64,000 bases of DNA from assembly GCA_035995885.1 (NCBI GenBank), contig DASYKC010000211.1, forward strand, positions 4,854 through 68,853. The letters run 5' to 3'. A program made the position numbers and the translations under genes. This stretch comes from Schlegelella_A sp035995885. Its GTDB lineage: Bacteria > Pseudomonadota > Gammaproteobacteria > Burkholderiales > Burkholderiaceae_C. Of this stretch, positions 49,452-58,163 are shown piece by piece (position 1 is the stretch's first letter; every line of letters starts with the position of its first letter). Below the pieces are notes generated by a model. It worked only from the letters and a program-made list of their open reading frames with translations. It was not told the origin of the DNA and did not search any database.

Positions 49452-50393
49452 TTACCAGCAGCGCCGCTCGCCGGGCCACTCGGCGACGCTCGCTTGCAAC
49501 TCGACCGGCGCACCGCCGCGCAGGACGGCGAGAACGACGCTCTTGCCGACGTGTGCGGCGAGCGCCTGGCGCAGCTCGCGCAGGTTGGCCGCCGCGCCTT
49601 CGGCGGCGCGAACGATGATGTCACCGATCAGGACGCCGGCGCGCTCGGCCGGGCCGCCGGCGGCGAGCGAGGTGACGAGCAGGCCGTTCTTCTCGCCGGC
49701 CGGCGCGCCCGCGGCTTCGGGCAGCGGCACCGTCTGCGCGCCGATGCCGAGCCAAGGCCGGGCGACCCGGCCGTGCGCGAGCAACGCGTCGACGACGCGC
49801 GACACCGTCGACGCCGGAACGACGATGCCGTAGCTGCGTGAGAGCGCCGCCGTCGCCACGCCCATCACCGCACCGTCGGCATCGGCGACCGGTGCGCCCG
49901 AGAGGCCGTCGTAGACGCCGCCGTCGAGGCGGATGAGGCCGTCGATCGAGCCGCCGAGCCAGGTCTGCCACGGGCCGCCGACGCGGTTGACGAGGCCGGC
50001 GCTGGCGATCGCGTCGCCCTCGTCGCTGCGGCCGACGGCGATCGCGAAGTGGCCGGCGCGAACCGGCGCCGCCTCGGCCGGCGACAACGGCGCGACGGCA
50101 TTCGCGTCGGCGAGGCGAAAGAGGGCGAGGTCGGTCGACGAATCCATGCCGACCAGCGTCGCCGCCCGGCTCTCGCCGGCAGCATCGACGACGGTGAGCG
50201 CGGCCGGCGTGCGGCGAAAGACGTGCGCGGCGGTGACGACCAGCCCCGGCCGCCAGACGCCGCCCGAGGCAACGGCGCCGCGCCGGCCGAGGACGGCGAC
50301 CGTGGACGCGCCGATGTCGTCGACGATTTGCGCGACTCGATCCGAGTGCGCGCGCAGCGAGTCGGGAGGTGCAGGGGAGGCGGCGGTGTTCAT
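49452..50393 (-). CDS. Trypsin-like serine protease with PDZ domain (S1C, DegP-like)
   Basis: Protein of 313 residues. The triad can be placed at His57 (VVTAAHVF), Asp88 (SSTDLALF) and Ser165 (YDGLSGAPVAD; canonical GNSGGP is altered to GLSGAP). One PDZ domain occupies about 225-300 (GLLVTSLAAGGPAERAGVLIGDII). No signal peptide or anchor is visible: residues 1-30 are polar (PPDSLRAHSDRVAQIVDD). It may therefore be cytoplasmic, unlike most DegP/DegS proteins, unless an upstream start exists. It is the first gene of a two-gene operon with the LuxR-type regulator. A regulatory-proteolysis partnership is possible but inferred. Confidence 0.85.
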   Translation of the reverse strand: MNTAASPAPPDSLRAHSDRVAQIVDDIGASTVAVLGRRGAVASGGVWRPGLVVTAAHVFRRTPAALTVVDAAGESRAATLVGMDSSTDLALFRLADANAVAPLSPAEAAPVRAGHFAIAVGRSDEGDAIASAGLVNRVGGPWQTWLGGSIDGLIRLDGGVYDGLSGAPVADADGAVMGVATAALSRSYGIVVPASTVSRVVDALLAHGRVARPWLGIGAQTVPLPEAAGAPAGEKNGLLVTSLAAGGPAERAGVLIGDIIVRAAEGAAANLRELRQALAAHVGKSVVLAVLRGGAPVELQASVAEWPGERRCW

Positions 50394-50675
50394 GAAGACG
50401 TGTCTCGAGAGAGGATTGCCGCAAAGGTACGCCGCGTCGACCGGCGGCGAATCCGCCGAACGGCGGAGCCCGGCCGTGCAGATGGGGCGGCCGAGGCGGC
50501 TTCGCAAGGGCGCCCCGGCGGCGATGCGAGAGCGGCCGATCCGTTCGGCAGGCGCCGTCCCGTCGCTCGCGCTTCCCACCCGCCACTGGCGCCGCGTTGC
50601 TGTCGATTGATCGCTTCGTCCCTCCACCGGCGCCCTCGCTCGCTAGAGTCGCGCTCGTTCCGACTGGAGGATCCG

Positions 50676-51611
50676 ATGCTCGAAGCCCGAGGCCTTTGCA
50701 AATCGTACGGCGAGCGCGCCGTCGTCGCCGACCTGTCGCTCACCGTCGCGGCCGGCGAGATCGTCGGCCTGCTCGGCCCGAACGGCGCCGGCAAGTCGAC
50801 CACCGTGGCGATGCTGTGCGGCCTGGTCGGCGCCGACCGCGGCGAGGTCTTCGTCGGCACCGGCGCGTCGCGGCTCGCCCTCGACGAGAACGCGAACGCC
50901 GCCAAGCGCCGCATCGGCGTCGTGCCGCAGGAGCTCTCCATCTACGAGAACCTCGGCGCCGCCGCCAACCTCGAGCTGTTCGGCGCGCTCTACGGCCTCG
51001 CCGGCGCGCTGCTGCGCGAGCGCGTCGCCACGGCGCTCGCGCTCGTCGGCCTCGCCGATCGGGCCAAGGACAAGCCGCAGTCGTTCAGCGGCGGCATGAA
51101 GCGGCGCCTCAACATCGCCGCCGCCCTCGTCCACGATCCCGACGTGCTGATCTTCGACGAGCCGACGGTGGGCGTCGATCCGCAGAGCAGGAACGCCATC
51201 TTCGACAACCTCGAGTCGCTGCGCGATCGCGGCAAGGCGCTGCTCTACACGACGCACTACATGGAAGAGGCCGAGCGGCTGTGCGACCGGGTCGTCATCA
51301 TGGACCACGGCCGCGTCGTCGCGAGCGACACCCTGGCCGGCCTGCACAAGCGCCTGCCCGCGGTCGAGACGATCGAGCTCGAGGTCGACGGCGTGGTCGA
51401 CCTCGACGCCCTCGGCCGCCTGCCCGGCATCGCCGGCCCGACCCAGGACGGCGCGCATCTGCACGCCGGCGTCGCCGACCTCGGTCGTGCCGCGCCGGCG
51501 CTGCTGACCTGGCTCGCCGAGCACGGCCACGCGGTGCACCGCATCTCGTCGGGCCGCGCCGATCTCGAGGACGTCTTCCTTTCGCTCACTGGCCGGCAAC
51601 TGAGGGACTGA
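50676..51611 (+). CDS. ABC-2 type exporter ATPase
   Basis: Cytoplasmic ATPase of an ABC exporter, 311 residues. The ATG at 50676 has GGAGG upstream. Walker A is GPNGAGKSTTV (about 36-46), the signature FSGGMKRRLNIAAAL (about 137-151), Walker B VLIFDEPTVGVDP (about 157-169) and the switch His in TTHYMEEAERLCDR (about 191-204). The C-terminal 85 residues are the usual DrrA/CcmA-like regulatory extension. Its permease follows after 3 bases. The 282-base gap upstream, divergent from the protease gene, shows no element I can support. Confidence 0.94.
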   Translation: MLEARGLCKSYGERAVVADLSLTVAAGEIVGLLGPNGAGKSTTVAMLCGLVGADRGEVFVGTGASRLALDENANAAKRRIGVVPQELSIYENLGAAANLELFGALYGLAGALLRERVATALALVGLADRAKDKPQSFSGGMKRRLNIAAALVHDPDVLIFDEPTVGVDPQSRNAIFDNLESLRDRGKALLYTTHYMEEAERLCDRVVIMDHGRVVASDTLAGLHKRLPAVETIELEVDGVVDLDALGRLPGIAGPTQDGAHLHAGVADLGRAAPALLTWLAEHGHAVHRISSGRADLEDVFLSLTGRQLRD

Positions 51612-51614
51612 GCC

Positions 51615-52793
51615 ATGAAGAACTTCACCGCCTTTCGCGCCTTGGTCAGGAAGGACCTCGTCCTCTACTTCTCGAACCGGCGCGCGCTCGTCATGTCGAT
51701 CCTGGCGCCGATCGTCATCGCCGCGTTCTTCGGCTCGATCTTCGGCTCCGGCAACGACAAGCCGACGCGCATCCCGATCGCATTCGCCGACCGCGACGCG
51801 AGCGCGCTGTCGAAGGCGATCGCCGCGTCGGTCAAGGCCGATCCCGCGTTCGAGGTCAAGGATGACGACGAGGCCGCGGCGATCGCGATGGCGCATGAGG
51901 GCAAGGTGCGCGCCGCCGTCGTCCTTCCCGCGGGATTCGGCGAGCAGGCGCGCGCCGCCCTTGTCGCCGGCGCCGACAAGCCCGTCGTCGCCGTCCACTA
52001 CGACCCGTCGCAGGCGACGGCGCTGACGCTCGTCCGCGGCCTGCTCGCCCAGCACGTCATGAAGGCGCTCGGCGAGAGCCTCGGCGGCGGCGGCGGCGCG
52101 CCGGGCAGCGGCGCCCCGCGTGCGTCGGCATTCAGCCTGCCGTTCACGACCCAGGCGGTCGAGTCGACCGCCGGCACCGACAAGCCGTACAACGGCTACG
52201 CCCACTCGTTCGCCGGCATGGGCGTGCAGTTCATCCTCTTCATGGGCATCGAGGTCGGCGTCGGCGTGCTGCTCGCGCGCCGGCTCGGCCTCTGGAAGCG
52301 CCTGCGCGCGGCGCCGCTCTCGCGCAGCCTCCTCCTCGGCAGCCACATCGCCAGCGGCGCGATCACCGCGCTCGTCCTCCTCGCCATCATCTACGCCGCG
52401 GCGATCGGCATCTTCCACGTCCGCATCGACGGCAGCGTCGCCGGCTTCGTCGGCATCGCCATCGCCTTCGCGCTCCTCACCTCGAGCTTCGGCCTGCTCA
52501 TCGCGGCGATCGGCAAGACGCCCGAGGCGACGCGCGGCCTGGCGATCTTCGCGACGCTGGTCATGGTGATGCTCGGTGGCGCCTGGGTGCCGTCGTTCGT
52601 CTTTCCACCCTGGCTGCAGACGGCGTCGCTCGTCGTGCCGACGCGCTGGGCCGTCGACGGCCTCGACGCGATGACCTGGCGCGGCCTCGGCTTCGATGCG
52701 GCGATCGCACCGATCGCCGTCCTGCTCGCCTTCAGCGCGCTGTTCGCGGCGATCGCGATCTGGCGCTTCGACTGGGAGGAGCCGCGCGGCTGA
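51615..52793 (+). CDS. ABC-2 type exporter permease
   Basis: Membrane subunit of the exporter, 392 residues. It starts ALVRKDLVLYFSNRRALVMSILAPIVIAAFFGSIF, the typical ABC-2 first helix. A large extracytoplasmic domain (about 45-195) follows, then a cluster of five helices (about 205-385) with GTPEATRGL-like and GGAWVPSFVFPPWLQTASLVVPTRWAVDGLDA segments. The family includes drug, lipid and Na+ exporters (YhiH, DrrB, NatB-like); the substrate is not deducible. It is co-transcribed with the ATPase gene and convergent with the carboxylase operon. Confidence 0.92.
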   Translation: MKNFTAFRALVRKDLVLYFSNRRALVMSILAPIVIAAFFGSIFGSGNDKPTRIPIAFADRDASALSKAIAASVKADPAFEVKDDDEAAAIAMAHEGKVRAAVVLPAGFGEQARAALVAGADKPVVAVHYDPSQATALTLVRGLLAQHVMKALGESLGGGGGAPGSGAPRASAFSLPFTTQAVESTAGTDKPYNGYAHSFAGMGVQFILFMGIEVGVGVLLARRLGLWKRLRAAPLSRSLLLGSHIASGAITALVLLAIIYAAAIGIFHVRIDGSVAGFVGIAIAFALLTSSFGLLIAAIGKTPEATRGLAIFATLVMVMLGGAWVPSFVFPPWLQTASLVVPTRWAVDGLDAMTWRGLGFDAAIAPIAVLLAFSALFAAIAIWRFDWEEPRG

Positions 52794-52823
52794 GAGACCG
52801 CTCCGGTCCTGACCGTCTCGGAC

Positions 52824-54821
52824 CTATTCGAACTCGACCAGCTCGGCGCCCTCGGCGACCTGGTCGCCGGCCGCATAACGGAAGCCCTTGACCGTTCCGG
52901 CACGTGGCGCGCTGATCGTGTGCTCCATCTTCATCGCCTCGAGGACGAGCAGCGGCGCGCCCTTGTCGACCGCCGCGCCCGGACGGGCGAGCAGCGCGAT
53001 CACCTTGCCGGGCATCGGCGCCAGGAGACCGGTTCCCTCTTCCTCGTGCTCGGCGCCGGCGATGCCGAGCAGGTCGACGAGCGTGAGGACATGGACGTGC
53101 CCGTCGACGAAGACGTGGCGCCGCTCGCCCTGGGCGACGATGATGGCGGTCAGGCGACGCGGCCCGAGCGTGGCCGTCAAGCTGCCGTCGGTGCGCAGCA
53201 CTGCGGTCGCGGCAAGTGTCCCGCCGTCGAGCGACAGTGCCCAGGCACCGTGCGGCCGCGCGCCGACGTCGACCTCGCGCATCGTCTCCGCGTGGCGAAA
53301 GCCGAGGCGACGCACCGCGCTGCCGTTGAGGCGCCAGCCATCGAGGGCGCGCCACGGCGAGCCGGCATCGACGGCACGAACGGCGGCGCACCGTGCCGCC
53401 GCCGCGTCCCGCTCGACCTCGGCCAGCGCGGCCACCAGCCATGCATCGTCGGGCGGCTGCGCCGGTGGCGGAAAGAGCGCCGCGTGCTCGCGCTCGATGA
53501 GCGCGGTGTCGAGATTCGCGCGCGCGAACGAGTCGGTCGCAACCAGCCGGCCGAGGAACTCGACGTTGTTGGCGACGCCGACGATGCGGTACTGCGCCAG
53601 CGCCGTCCGCATGCGGACGAGCGCGCCGGCGCGGTCGGGCGCGTGGACGACGAGCTTGGCGATCATCGGGTCGTAGAACGGCGTGATCGCATCGCCCTGC
53701 TCGACGCCGGTATCGACCCGCACCGACGCGCTCTCGGGCGGCGGCGCGAGATGGACGAGCCGGCCGGTCGACGGCAGGAAGCCCTTGTCGGGGTCCTCGG
53801 CGTAGATGCGCGCCTCGATCGCGTGGCCGGAGATCGCGAGCTCGCCTTGCGTCCGCGGCAACGGCTCGCCGGCGGCGACGCGAAGCTGCCACTCGACCAG
53901 ATCGAGGCCGGTGATCATCTCGGTCACCGGATGCTCGACCTGAAGCCGCGTGTTCATCTCCATGAAGTAGAAGCGGCCGTCGGGATGGGCGATGAACTCG
54001 ACCGTGCCGGCGCCGACGTAGCCGACCGCCTTGGCCGCTTCGACCGCGGCCTTGCCCATCGCCGCGCGCCGCTCGGCCGCCATGCCCGGCGCCGGCGCTT
54101 CCTCGAGCACCTTCTGGTGACGCCGCTGCACCGAGCAGTCGCGCTCGAACAGATAGACGCAGGCGCCGAGCGAGTCGGCGAAGACCTGGATCTCGATGTG
54201 GCGCGGCTCGAGCACGTACTGCTCGACCAGCACGCGGTCGTCGCCGAACGCGCTCTTCGCCTCGCGCCGGCACGACGCGAGCGCGGCGGCGAAGTCCTCG
54301 CCCTTGTCGACGCGCCGCATGCCCTTGCCGCCGCCGCCGGCGCTCGCCTTGATCAGGACCGGATAGCCGATCTTGCCGGCCTCGCGCGCGAGCAGCTTCG
54401 GGTCCTGATCGTCGCCGTGGTAGCCCGGCGTCAGCGGCACGCCGGCCTTGGCCATCAGCGTCTTGGCCGCCGACTTCGATCCCATCGCGCGGATCGCCGA
54501 GGCGGGCGGGCCGATGAAGACGATGCCGACGGCTGCGCACTGCTCGGCGAAGGCGTCGTTCTCCGAGAGGAAGCCGTAGCCGGGATGGATCGCCTGCGCG
54601 CCGGTCGCCTTCGCGACCTCGATGATCCGCGGCCCGACGAGGTACGACTCGCGCGCCGGCGCCGCACCGATGCGAACGGCCTCGTCGGCGAGGCGGACAT
54701 GGCGCGCGTCGGCGTCGGCGTCGGAATAGACGGCGACCGTGGCGATTCCCATGCGCCGCGCCGTCTTGATGACGCGGCAGGCGATCTCGCCGCGGTTGGC
54801 GATCAGGATCTTGGTGAACAT
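52824..54821 (-). CDS. mccA: Methylcrotonyl-CoA carboxylase biotin-containing (alpha) subunit
   Basis: Biotin carboxylase plus biotin carrier subunit of an acyl-CoA carboxylase, 665 residues. The N-terminal biotin carboxylase domain begins MFTKILIANRGEIACRVIKTARR and has the ATP-grasp loop ASAGGGGKGMRRV (about 160-172) and EMNTRLQVEHPVTEM (about 290-304). The biotinyl lysine is K631 in EAMKMEHTI. The C-terminal half between the two is shorter than in pyruvate carboxylase and fits MCC or PCC alpha. The adjacent beta subunit and the isovaleryl-CoA dehydrogenase at 60108 favour leucine degradation (LiuD). It follows mccB by 21 bases. Confidence 0.9.
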   Translation of the reverse strand: MFTKILIANRGEIACRVIKTARRMGIATVAVYSDADADARHVRLADEAVRIGAAPARESYLVGPRIIEVAKATGAQAIHPGYGFLSENDAFAEQCAAVGIVFIGPPASAIRAMGSKSAAKTLMAKAGVPLTPGYHGDDQDPKLLAREAGKIGYPVLIKASAGGGGKGMRRVDKGEDFAAALASCRREAKSAFGDDRVLVEQYVLEPRHIEIQVFADSLGACVYLFERDCSVQRRHQKVLEEAPAPGMAAERRAAMGKAAVEAAKAVGYVGAGTVEFIAHPDGRFYFMEMNTRLQVEHPVTEMITGLDLVEWQLRVAAGEPLPRTQGELAISGHAIEARIYAEDPDKGFLPSTGRLVHLAPPPESASVRVDTGVEQGDAITPFYDPMIAKLVVHAPDRAGALVRMRTALAQYRIVGVANNVEFLGRLVATDSFARANLDTALIEREHAALFPPPAQPPDDAWLVAALAEVERDAAAARCAAVRAVDAGSPWRALDGWRLNGSAVRRLGFRHAETMREVDVGARPHGAWALSLDGGTLAATAVLRTDGSLTATLGPRRLTAIIVAQGERRHVFVDGHVHVLTLVDLLGIAGAEHEEEGTGLLAPMPGKVIALLARPGAAVDKGAPLLVLEAMKMEHTISAPRAGTVKGFRYAAGDQVAEGAELVEFE

Positions 54822-54842
54822 GGCGTGGATTGACAGCAGGGG

Positions 54843-56450
54843 CTACATGCGGAAGACGCCGAACTTGGTCGGCGCGATCGGCGCGTTGAGCGTGGTCGCC
54901 AGCGACAGACCGAGGACGCGGCGCGTCTCGGCCGGGTCGATGACGCCGTCGTCCCAGAGGCGCGCGCTCGCGTAGTACGGGTGGCCCTGGTGCTCGTACT
55001 GCTCGAGCAGCGGCGCCTTGAAGTCGCGCTCCTCGTCGGCCGACCACGCGCCGCCGCGCGACTCGATGCCGTCGCGCTTGACCGTCGCGAGCACCGCCGA
55101 TGCCTGCTCGCCGCCCATGACGCTGATGCGCGCGTTCGGCCACATCCAGAGGAAGCGCGGCGAGTAGGCGCGGCCGCACATGCCGTAGTTGCCGGCGCCG
55201 AACGAGCCGCCGATCAGGACCGTGAGCTTGGGCACCTGCGCCGTCGCGACCGCCGTCACCATCTTCGCGCCGTCGCGGGCGATGCCGGCGTTCTCGACCT
55301 TCTTGCCGACCATGAAGCCGGTGATGTTCTGCAGGAAGAGGAGCGGCACGCGCCGCTCGCAGCAGAGCTCGATGAAATGCGCGCCCTTCTGCGCCGATTC
55401 GGAAAAGAGGATGCCGTTGTTGGCGATCACGCCGACCGGCATGCCGTAGAGGCGCGCGAAGCCGGTGACGAGGGTCGCGCCGTAGCGCGACTTGAATTCG
55501 TCGAGGCGCGAGCCGTCGACGATGCGCGCGATCACCTCGCGCACGTCGTAGGGCTTTCTCGTGTCCTGCGGGATGACGCCGTAGATCTCGCCGGCGTCGT
55601 AGAGCGGCTCCTCGGACGGGGCGTGCGTCACCGTCTCGGGCTTCGTGCGGTTGAGGCTGGCGACGATGCGGCGCGCGATCGCGAGCGCGTGGCGGTCGTC
55701 GTCGGCGAGGTGGTCGGCGACGCCCGAAAGCCGCGTGTGGACGTCGCCGCCGCCGAGCTCCTCGGCGCTGACGACCTCGCCGATCGCGGCCTTCACGAGC
55801 GGCGGGCCGCCGAGGAAGATCGTTCCCTGGTTCTTGACGATGACGGTCTCGTCGCTCATCGCCGGCACGTAGGCGCCGCCGGCCGTGCACGAGCCCATGA
55901 CGACGGCGATCTGGGCGATCCCCTGCGCGCTCATGTTGGCCTGGTTGAAGAAGATCCGGCCGAAGTGCTCGCGGTCGGGGAAGACCTCGTCCTGGCGCGG
56001 CAGGAAGGCGCCGCCGGAATCGACCAAATAGATGCACGGCAAGCGGTTCTGCAGCGCGATCTCCTGCGCGCGCAGGTGCTTCTTCACCGTCATCGGGTAG
56101 TAGGTGCCGCCCTTCACCGTCGCATCGTTGGCGACGATCATCACTTCCTGGCCGTGGACGCGGCCGATGCCGGCGATCATTCCCGCCGCCGGCGCCTCGT
56201 CGTCGTACATGGCGAAAGCTGCGAGCTGGCCGATCTCGAGGAACGGCGCCCCGGCGTCGAGCAGGCCGTCGACGCGCTCGCGTGGCAGCAGCTTGCCGCG
56301 CGCGACGTGGCGCTCGCGCGACTTGGCGTCGCCGCCGCGCGCGACCTCGGCGGCCTTCGCGCGCAGGTCGTCGACCTGGCGCTGCAGGAAGGCGGCGTTG
56401 GCCTTGAACTCGTCGGAACGCGTGTCGATGCGCGACTTCAACGCGGGCAT
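54843..56450 (-). CDS. mccB: Methylcrotonyl-CoA carboxylase carboxyltransferase (beta) subunit
   Basis: Carboxyltransferase subunit of 535 residues, the length of MCC beta (LiuB). The N-terminal half has RLHARGKLLPRERVDGLLD-like text (HVARGKLLPRERVDGLLDAG), IGRVHGQEVMIVANDATVKGGTYYPMTVKKHLRAQEIA and VYLVDSGGAFLPRQDEVFPD-like CIYLVDSGGAFLP. The C-terminal half has GSFGAGNYGMCGRAYSPRFLWMWPN and GGEQASAVLA, diagnostic for MCC or geranyl-CoA carboxylase. It forms a two-gene operon with mccA. The methylglutaconyl-CoA hydratase normally between them is absent. Confidence 0.92.
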   Translation of the reverse strand: MPALKSRIDTRSDEFKANAAFLQRQVDDLRAKAAEVARGGDAKSRERHVARGKLLPRERVDGLLDAGAPFLEIGQLAAFAMYDDEAPAAGMIAGIGRVHGQEVMIVANDATVKGGTYYPMTVKKHLRAQEIALQNRLPCIYLVDSGGAFLPRQDEVFPDREHFGRIFFNQANMSAQGIAQIAVVMGSCTAGGAYVPAMSDETVIVKNQGTIFLGGPPLVKAAIGEVVSAEELGGGDVHTRLSGVADHLADDDRHALAIARRIVASLNRTKPETVTHAPSEEPLYDAGEIYGVIPQDTRKPYDVREVIARIVDGSRLDEFKSRYGATLVTGFARLYGMPVGVIANNGILFSESAQKGAHFIELCCERRVPLLFLQNITGFMVGKKVENAGIARDGAKMVTAVATAQVPKLTVLIGGSFGAGNYGMCGRAYSPRFLWMWPNARISVMGGEQASAVLATVKRDGIESRGGAWSADEERDFKAPLLEQYEHQGHPYYASARLWDDGVIDPAETRRVLGLSLATTLNAPIAPTKFGVFRM

Positions 56451-56509
56451 GGGTTTTCGTCTCGTCGTGGTGAATCCGACCGCGAGCTTAACGTCGCCAC
56501 GCGAAGCCC

Positions 56510-56538
56510 TTGACAGGTCCGCTCCGCTGCGTTAAAAA
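56510..56538 (+). promoter_or_regulatory. Sigma-70 promoter of the arsR-type operon
   Basis: A perfect -35 hexamer TTGACA (56510-56515) is followed after 17 bases by TAAAAA (56533-56538). TTAAAA with a 16-base spacer is the alternative. The -10 lies about 30 bases before the regulator ATG. This is the best sigma-70-like promoter seen in the window. Confidence 0.75.
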
Positions 56539-56563
56539 CCGATTGGCTACTTAACCAAACGGT
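56538..56563 (+). promoter_or_regulatory. Inverted-repeat operator for the ArsR-type regulator
   Basis: ACCGATTGG (56538-56546) and CCAAACGGT (56555-56563) are inverted repeats matching at 8 of 9 positions around an 8-base centre. The site begins at the end of the -10 and ends 5 bases before the ATG. Binding there would block transcription, as is typical for ArsR/SmtB repressors. Confidence 0.65.
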
Positions 56564-56568
56564 GATCT

Positions 56569-56967
56569 ATGACCGGCGATTCGCTCGACCTCACCTTCGC
56601 GGCCCTGGCCGACCCGACCCGGCGCGCCATCCTGGCGCGCCTCGCCGCGGGCGAGACGGTCGTGAAGGAGCTCGCCCTGCCGTTCGCGATGAGCTCGCCC
56701 GCTGTCTCCAAGCACCTGCGCGTGCTCGAGCGCGCCGGCCTGGTCGAGCAGGGACGCGAGAAGCAGTGGCGGCCGCGCCGCCTGCGTGCCGAGCCGCTCG
56801 CCGAAGCGGCCGACTGGCTGCTCGCCTACCGGCCGTTCTGGGAAGAGCGGCTCGACCGGATGGAAGGCGTCGTCCGCAGGCTGAAGACGGCGGCCGCGAA
56901 GACCGACGCGAAGCGACGCGGCACGGCGCCTGCGGCGAAGACGCGCACGCCCAAGCGTTCGCGATGA
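56569..56967 (+). CDS. ArsR-family transcriptional regulator
   Basis: Winged-helix repressor of 132 residues. DLTFAALADPTRRAILARLAAGE (residues 5-27) and the recognition helix PFAMSSPAVSKHLRVLERAGLVEQ (about 38-61) are typical of the subgroup that travels with AHSA1 proteins. No metal-binding ELCVC cysteine motif is present, so it does not look like a metal sensor. The C-terminal 30 residues are Lys/Arg/Ala-rich. It is first in a four-gene operon with its own promoter and operator; the effector is unknown. Confidence 0.93.
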   Translation: MTGDSLDLTFAALADPTRRAILARLAAGETVVKELALPFAMSSPAVSKHLRVLERAGLVEQGREKQWRPRRLRAEPLAEAADWLLAYRPFWEERLDRMEGVVRRLKTAAAKTDAKRRGTAPAAKTRTPKRSR

Positions 56968-56992
56968 CAGCGATGAACCGAAGGAACCCGAC

Positions 56993-57475
56993 ATGCTCAT
57001 GACCCCGATCGTCAACCCGCCCGGGACCGCGCCGAACGTCCTCGTCCTGCGCCGACTCGTCGACGCGCCGCCCGAAATCGTCTTCTCTGCCTGGTCCGAC
57101 CCGGCACACGTCGCCGAGTGGTGGCGTCCGCAAGGCTTCGTCACGCCGGTGTTCGAGATGGACTTCCGCGTCGGCGGCGAGTACCGCTACTGCATCCGCA
57201 AGGACGGCCGCGACGGCTGGGCGCGCGGCACGTACCGGGAGATCGTCGCGCCGTCGCGCATCGTCTTCACCTTCCAGTGGCAAAGCGGCGATGCCGGGCA
57301 CGACGCCGAGACGCTGGTCACGGTCACGTTCGAGCCGCAGGGCGAGCGCACCGTGCTCACCTTCCGCCAGGAGCCGTTCGCCACCGACGCGGCCCGGCAC
57401 AGCCACGGCCAGGGCTGGAGCCAGGTCCTCGAGTCGTTCGACTCGTTTCTCGTCACGCAAAGGACATCGTCATGA
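56993..57475 (+). CDS. SRPBCC/AHSA1-domain protein
   Basis: Soluble protein of 160 residues with the START-like ligand-binding fold. LVLRRLVDAPPEIVFSAWSDPAHVAEWW (about 14-41) is the family start, followed by MDFRVGGEYRYCI and TVTFEPQGERTVLTFRQEPF. It lies 25 bases after the arsR-type gene, a pairing seen widely, and overlaps the GST gene by 4 bases (ATGA). It probably binds a small hydrophobic compound or relates to the stress sensed by the regulator. Confidence 0.92.
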   Translation: MLMTPIVNPPGTAPNVLVLRRLVDAPPEIVFSAWSDPAHVAEWWRPQGFVTPVFEMDFRVGGEYRYCIRKDGRDGWARGTYREIVAPSRIVFTFQWQSGDAGHDAETLVTVTFEPQGERTVLTFRQEPFATDAARHSHGQGWSQVLESFDSFLVTQRTSS

Positions 57476-58143
57476 GCGCCATCACCGTCACCGCCTTCCG
57501 CTGGGTCCCGCCGTTCGCGCAGGGGCTGGTGCGCGACCTGCGCGTCCGCTGGGCGCTCGAGGAAGCGGGCCTGCCGTATCGCGAGCGGCTGATCGGCCGC
57601 GAGGAGCAGAACAGCGACGACTACCGCGCGCTGCAGCCGTTCGGCCAGGTCCCGGCGATCGAGGACGGCGATCTGCGCCTGTTCGAATCGGGCGCGATCG
57701 TCCTGCACATCGCCGATCGATCGAGCGCATTGCAGCCGGCCGATTCGCACCAGCGCGAGCTCGTCCGCAGCTGGACGCTGGCGGCGCTCAACACGGTCGA
57801 GCCGCCTATCATGATGCTCAACATGATCGACCTGCAGCCGGGCGGCGCACCCGAAGGCGCCAAGGGCCTGCGCGACGGCATCGTCGCCGCGATCGGCACG
57901 CGCCTCGACAGCGTCGCCCGCTTCCTCGGCGAGCGCGAGCACCTCGTCGCCGATCGCTTCACCGCCGCCGATCTGATGCTGACGACCGTCCTACGCATCC
58001 TCCGCAACACCGACCTGGTCGGCAGCCGGCCGACGCTCGCGGCGTACCAGCGGCGCGGCGAAGAGCGGCCGGCGTTCAGGAAGGCGCTCGATGCGCAGCT
58101 GGCGGCGTTCGCCGCGCACGCACCGACAGGCGCCCCGGCCTAG
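57472..58143 (+). CDS. Glutathione S-transferase family protein
   Basis: Cytoplasmic GST-fold enzyme of 223 residues. The thioredoxin-like N-terminal domain (1-80) has VRWALEEAGLPYRERLI and the glutathione-binding cis-Pro and Ser motifs FGQVPAIED (about 57-65) and LFESGAIVLHIADR (about 70-83). The helical C-terminal domain has FTAADLMLTTVLR (about 163-175) with the N-capping motif. It is translationally coupled to the SRPBCC gene. The operon context suggests detoxification of an electrophile; this is inference. Confidence 0.93.
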   Translation: MSAITVTAFRWVPPFAQGLVRDLRVRWALEEAGLPYRERLIGREEQNSDDYRALQPFGQVPAIEDGDLRLFESGAIVLHIADRSSALQPADSHQRELVRSWTLAALNTVEPPIMMLNMIDLQPGGAPEGAKGLRDGIVAAIGTRLDSVARFLGEREHLVADRFTAADLMLTTVLRILRNTDLVGSRPTLAAYQRRGEERPAFRKALDAQLAAFAAHAPTGAPA

Positions 58144-58163
58144 ATGCGAGGTCGCGCGCGCGC

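Noticed and set aside
52732..56037. A 1101-codon minus-strand frame across mccA and mccB
   Set aside because: It runs in a different phase from both carboxylase genes and encodes only Arg/Ala/Gly-rich text without domains.
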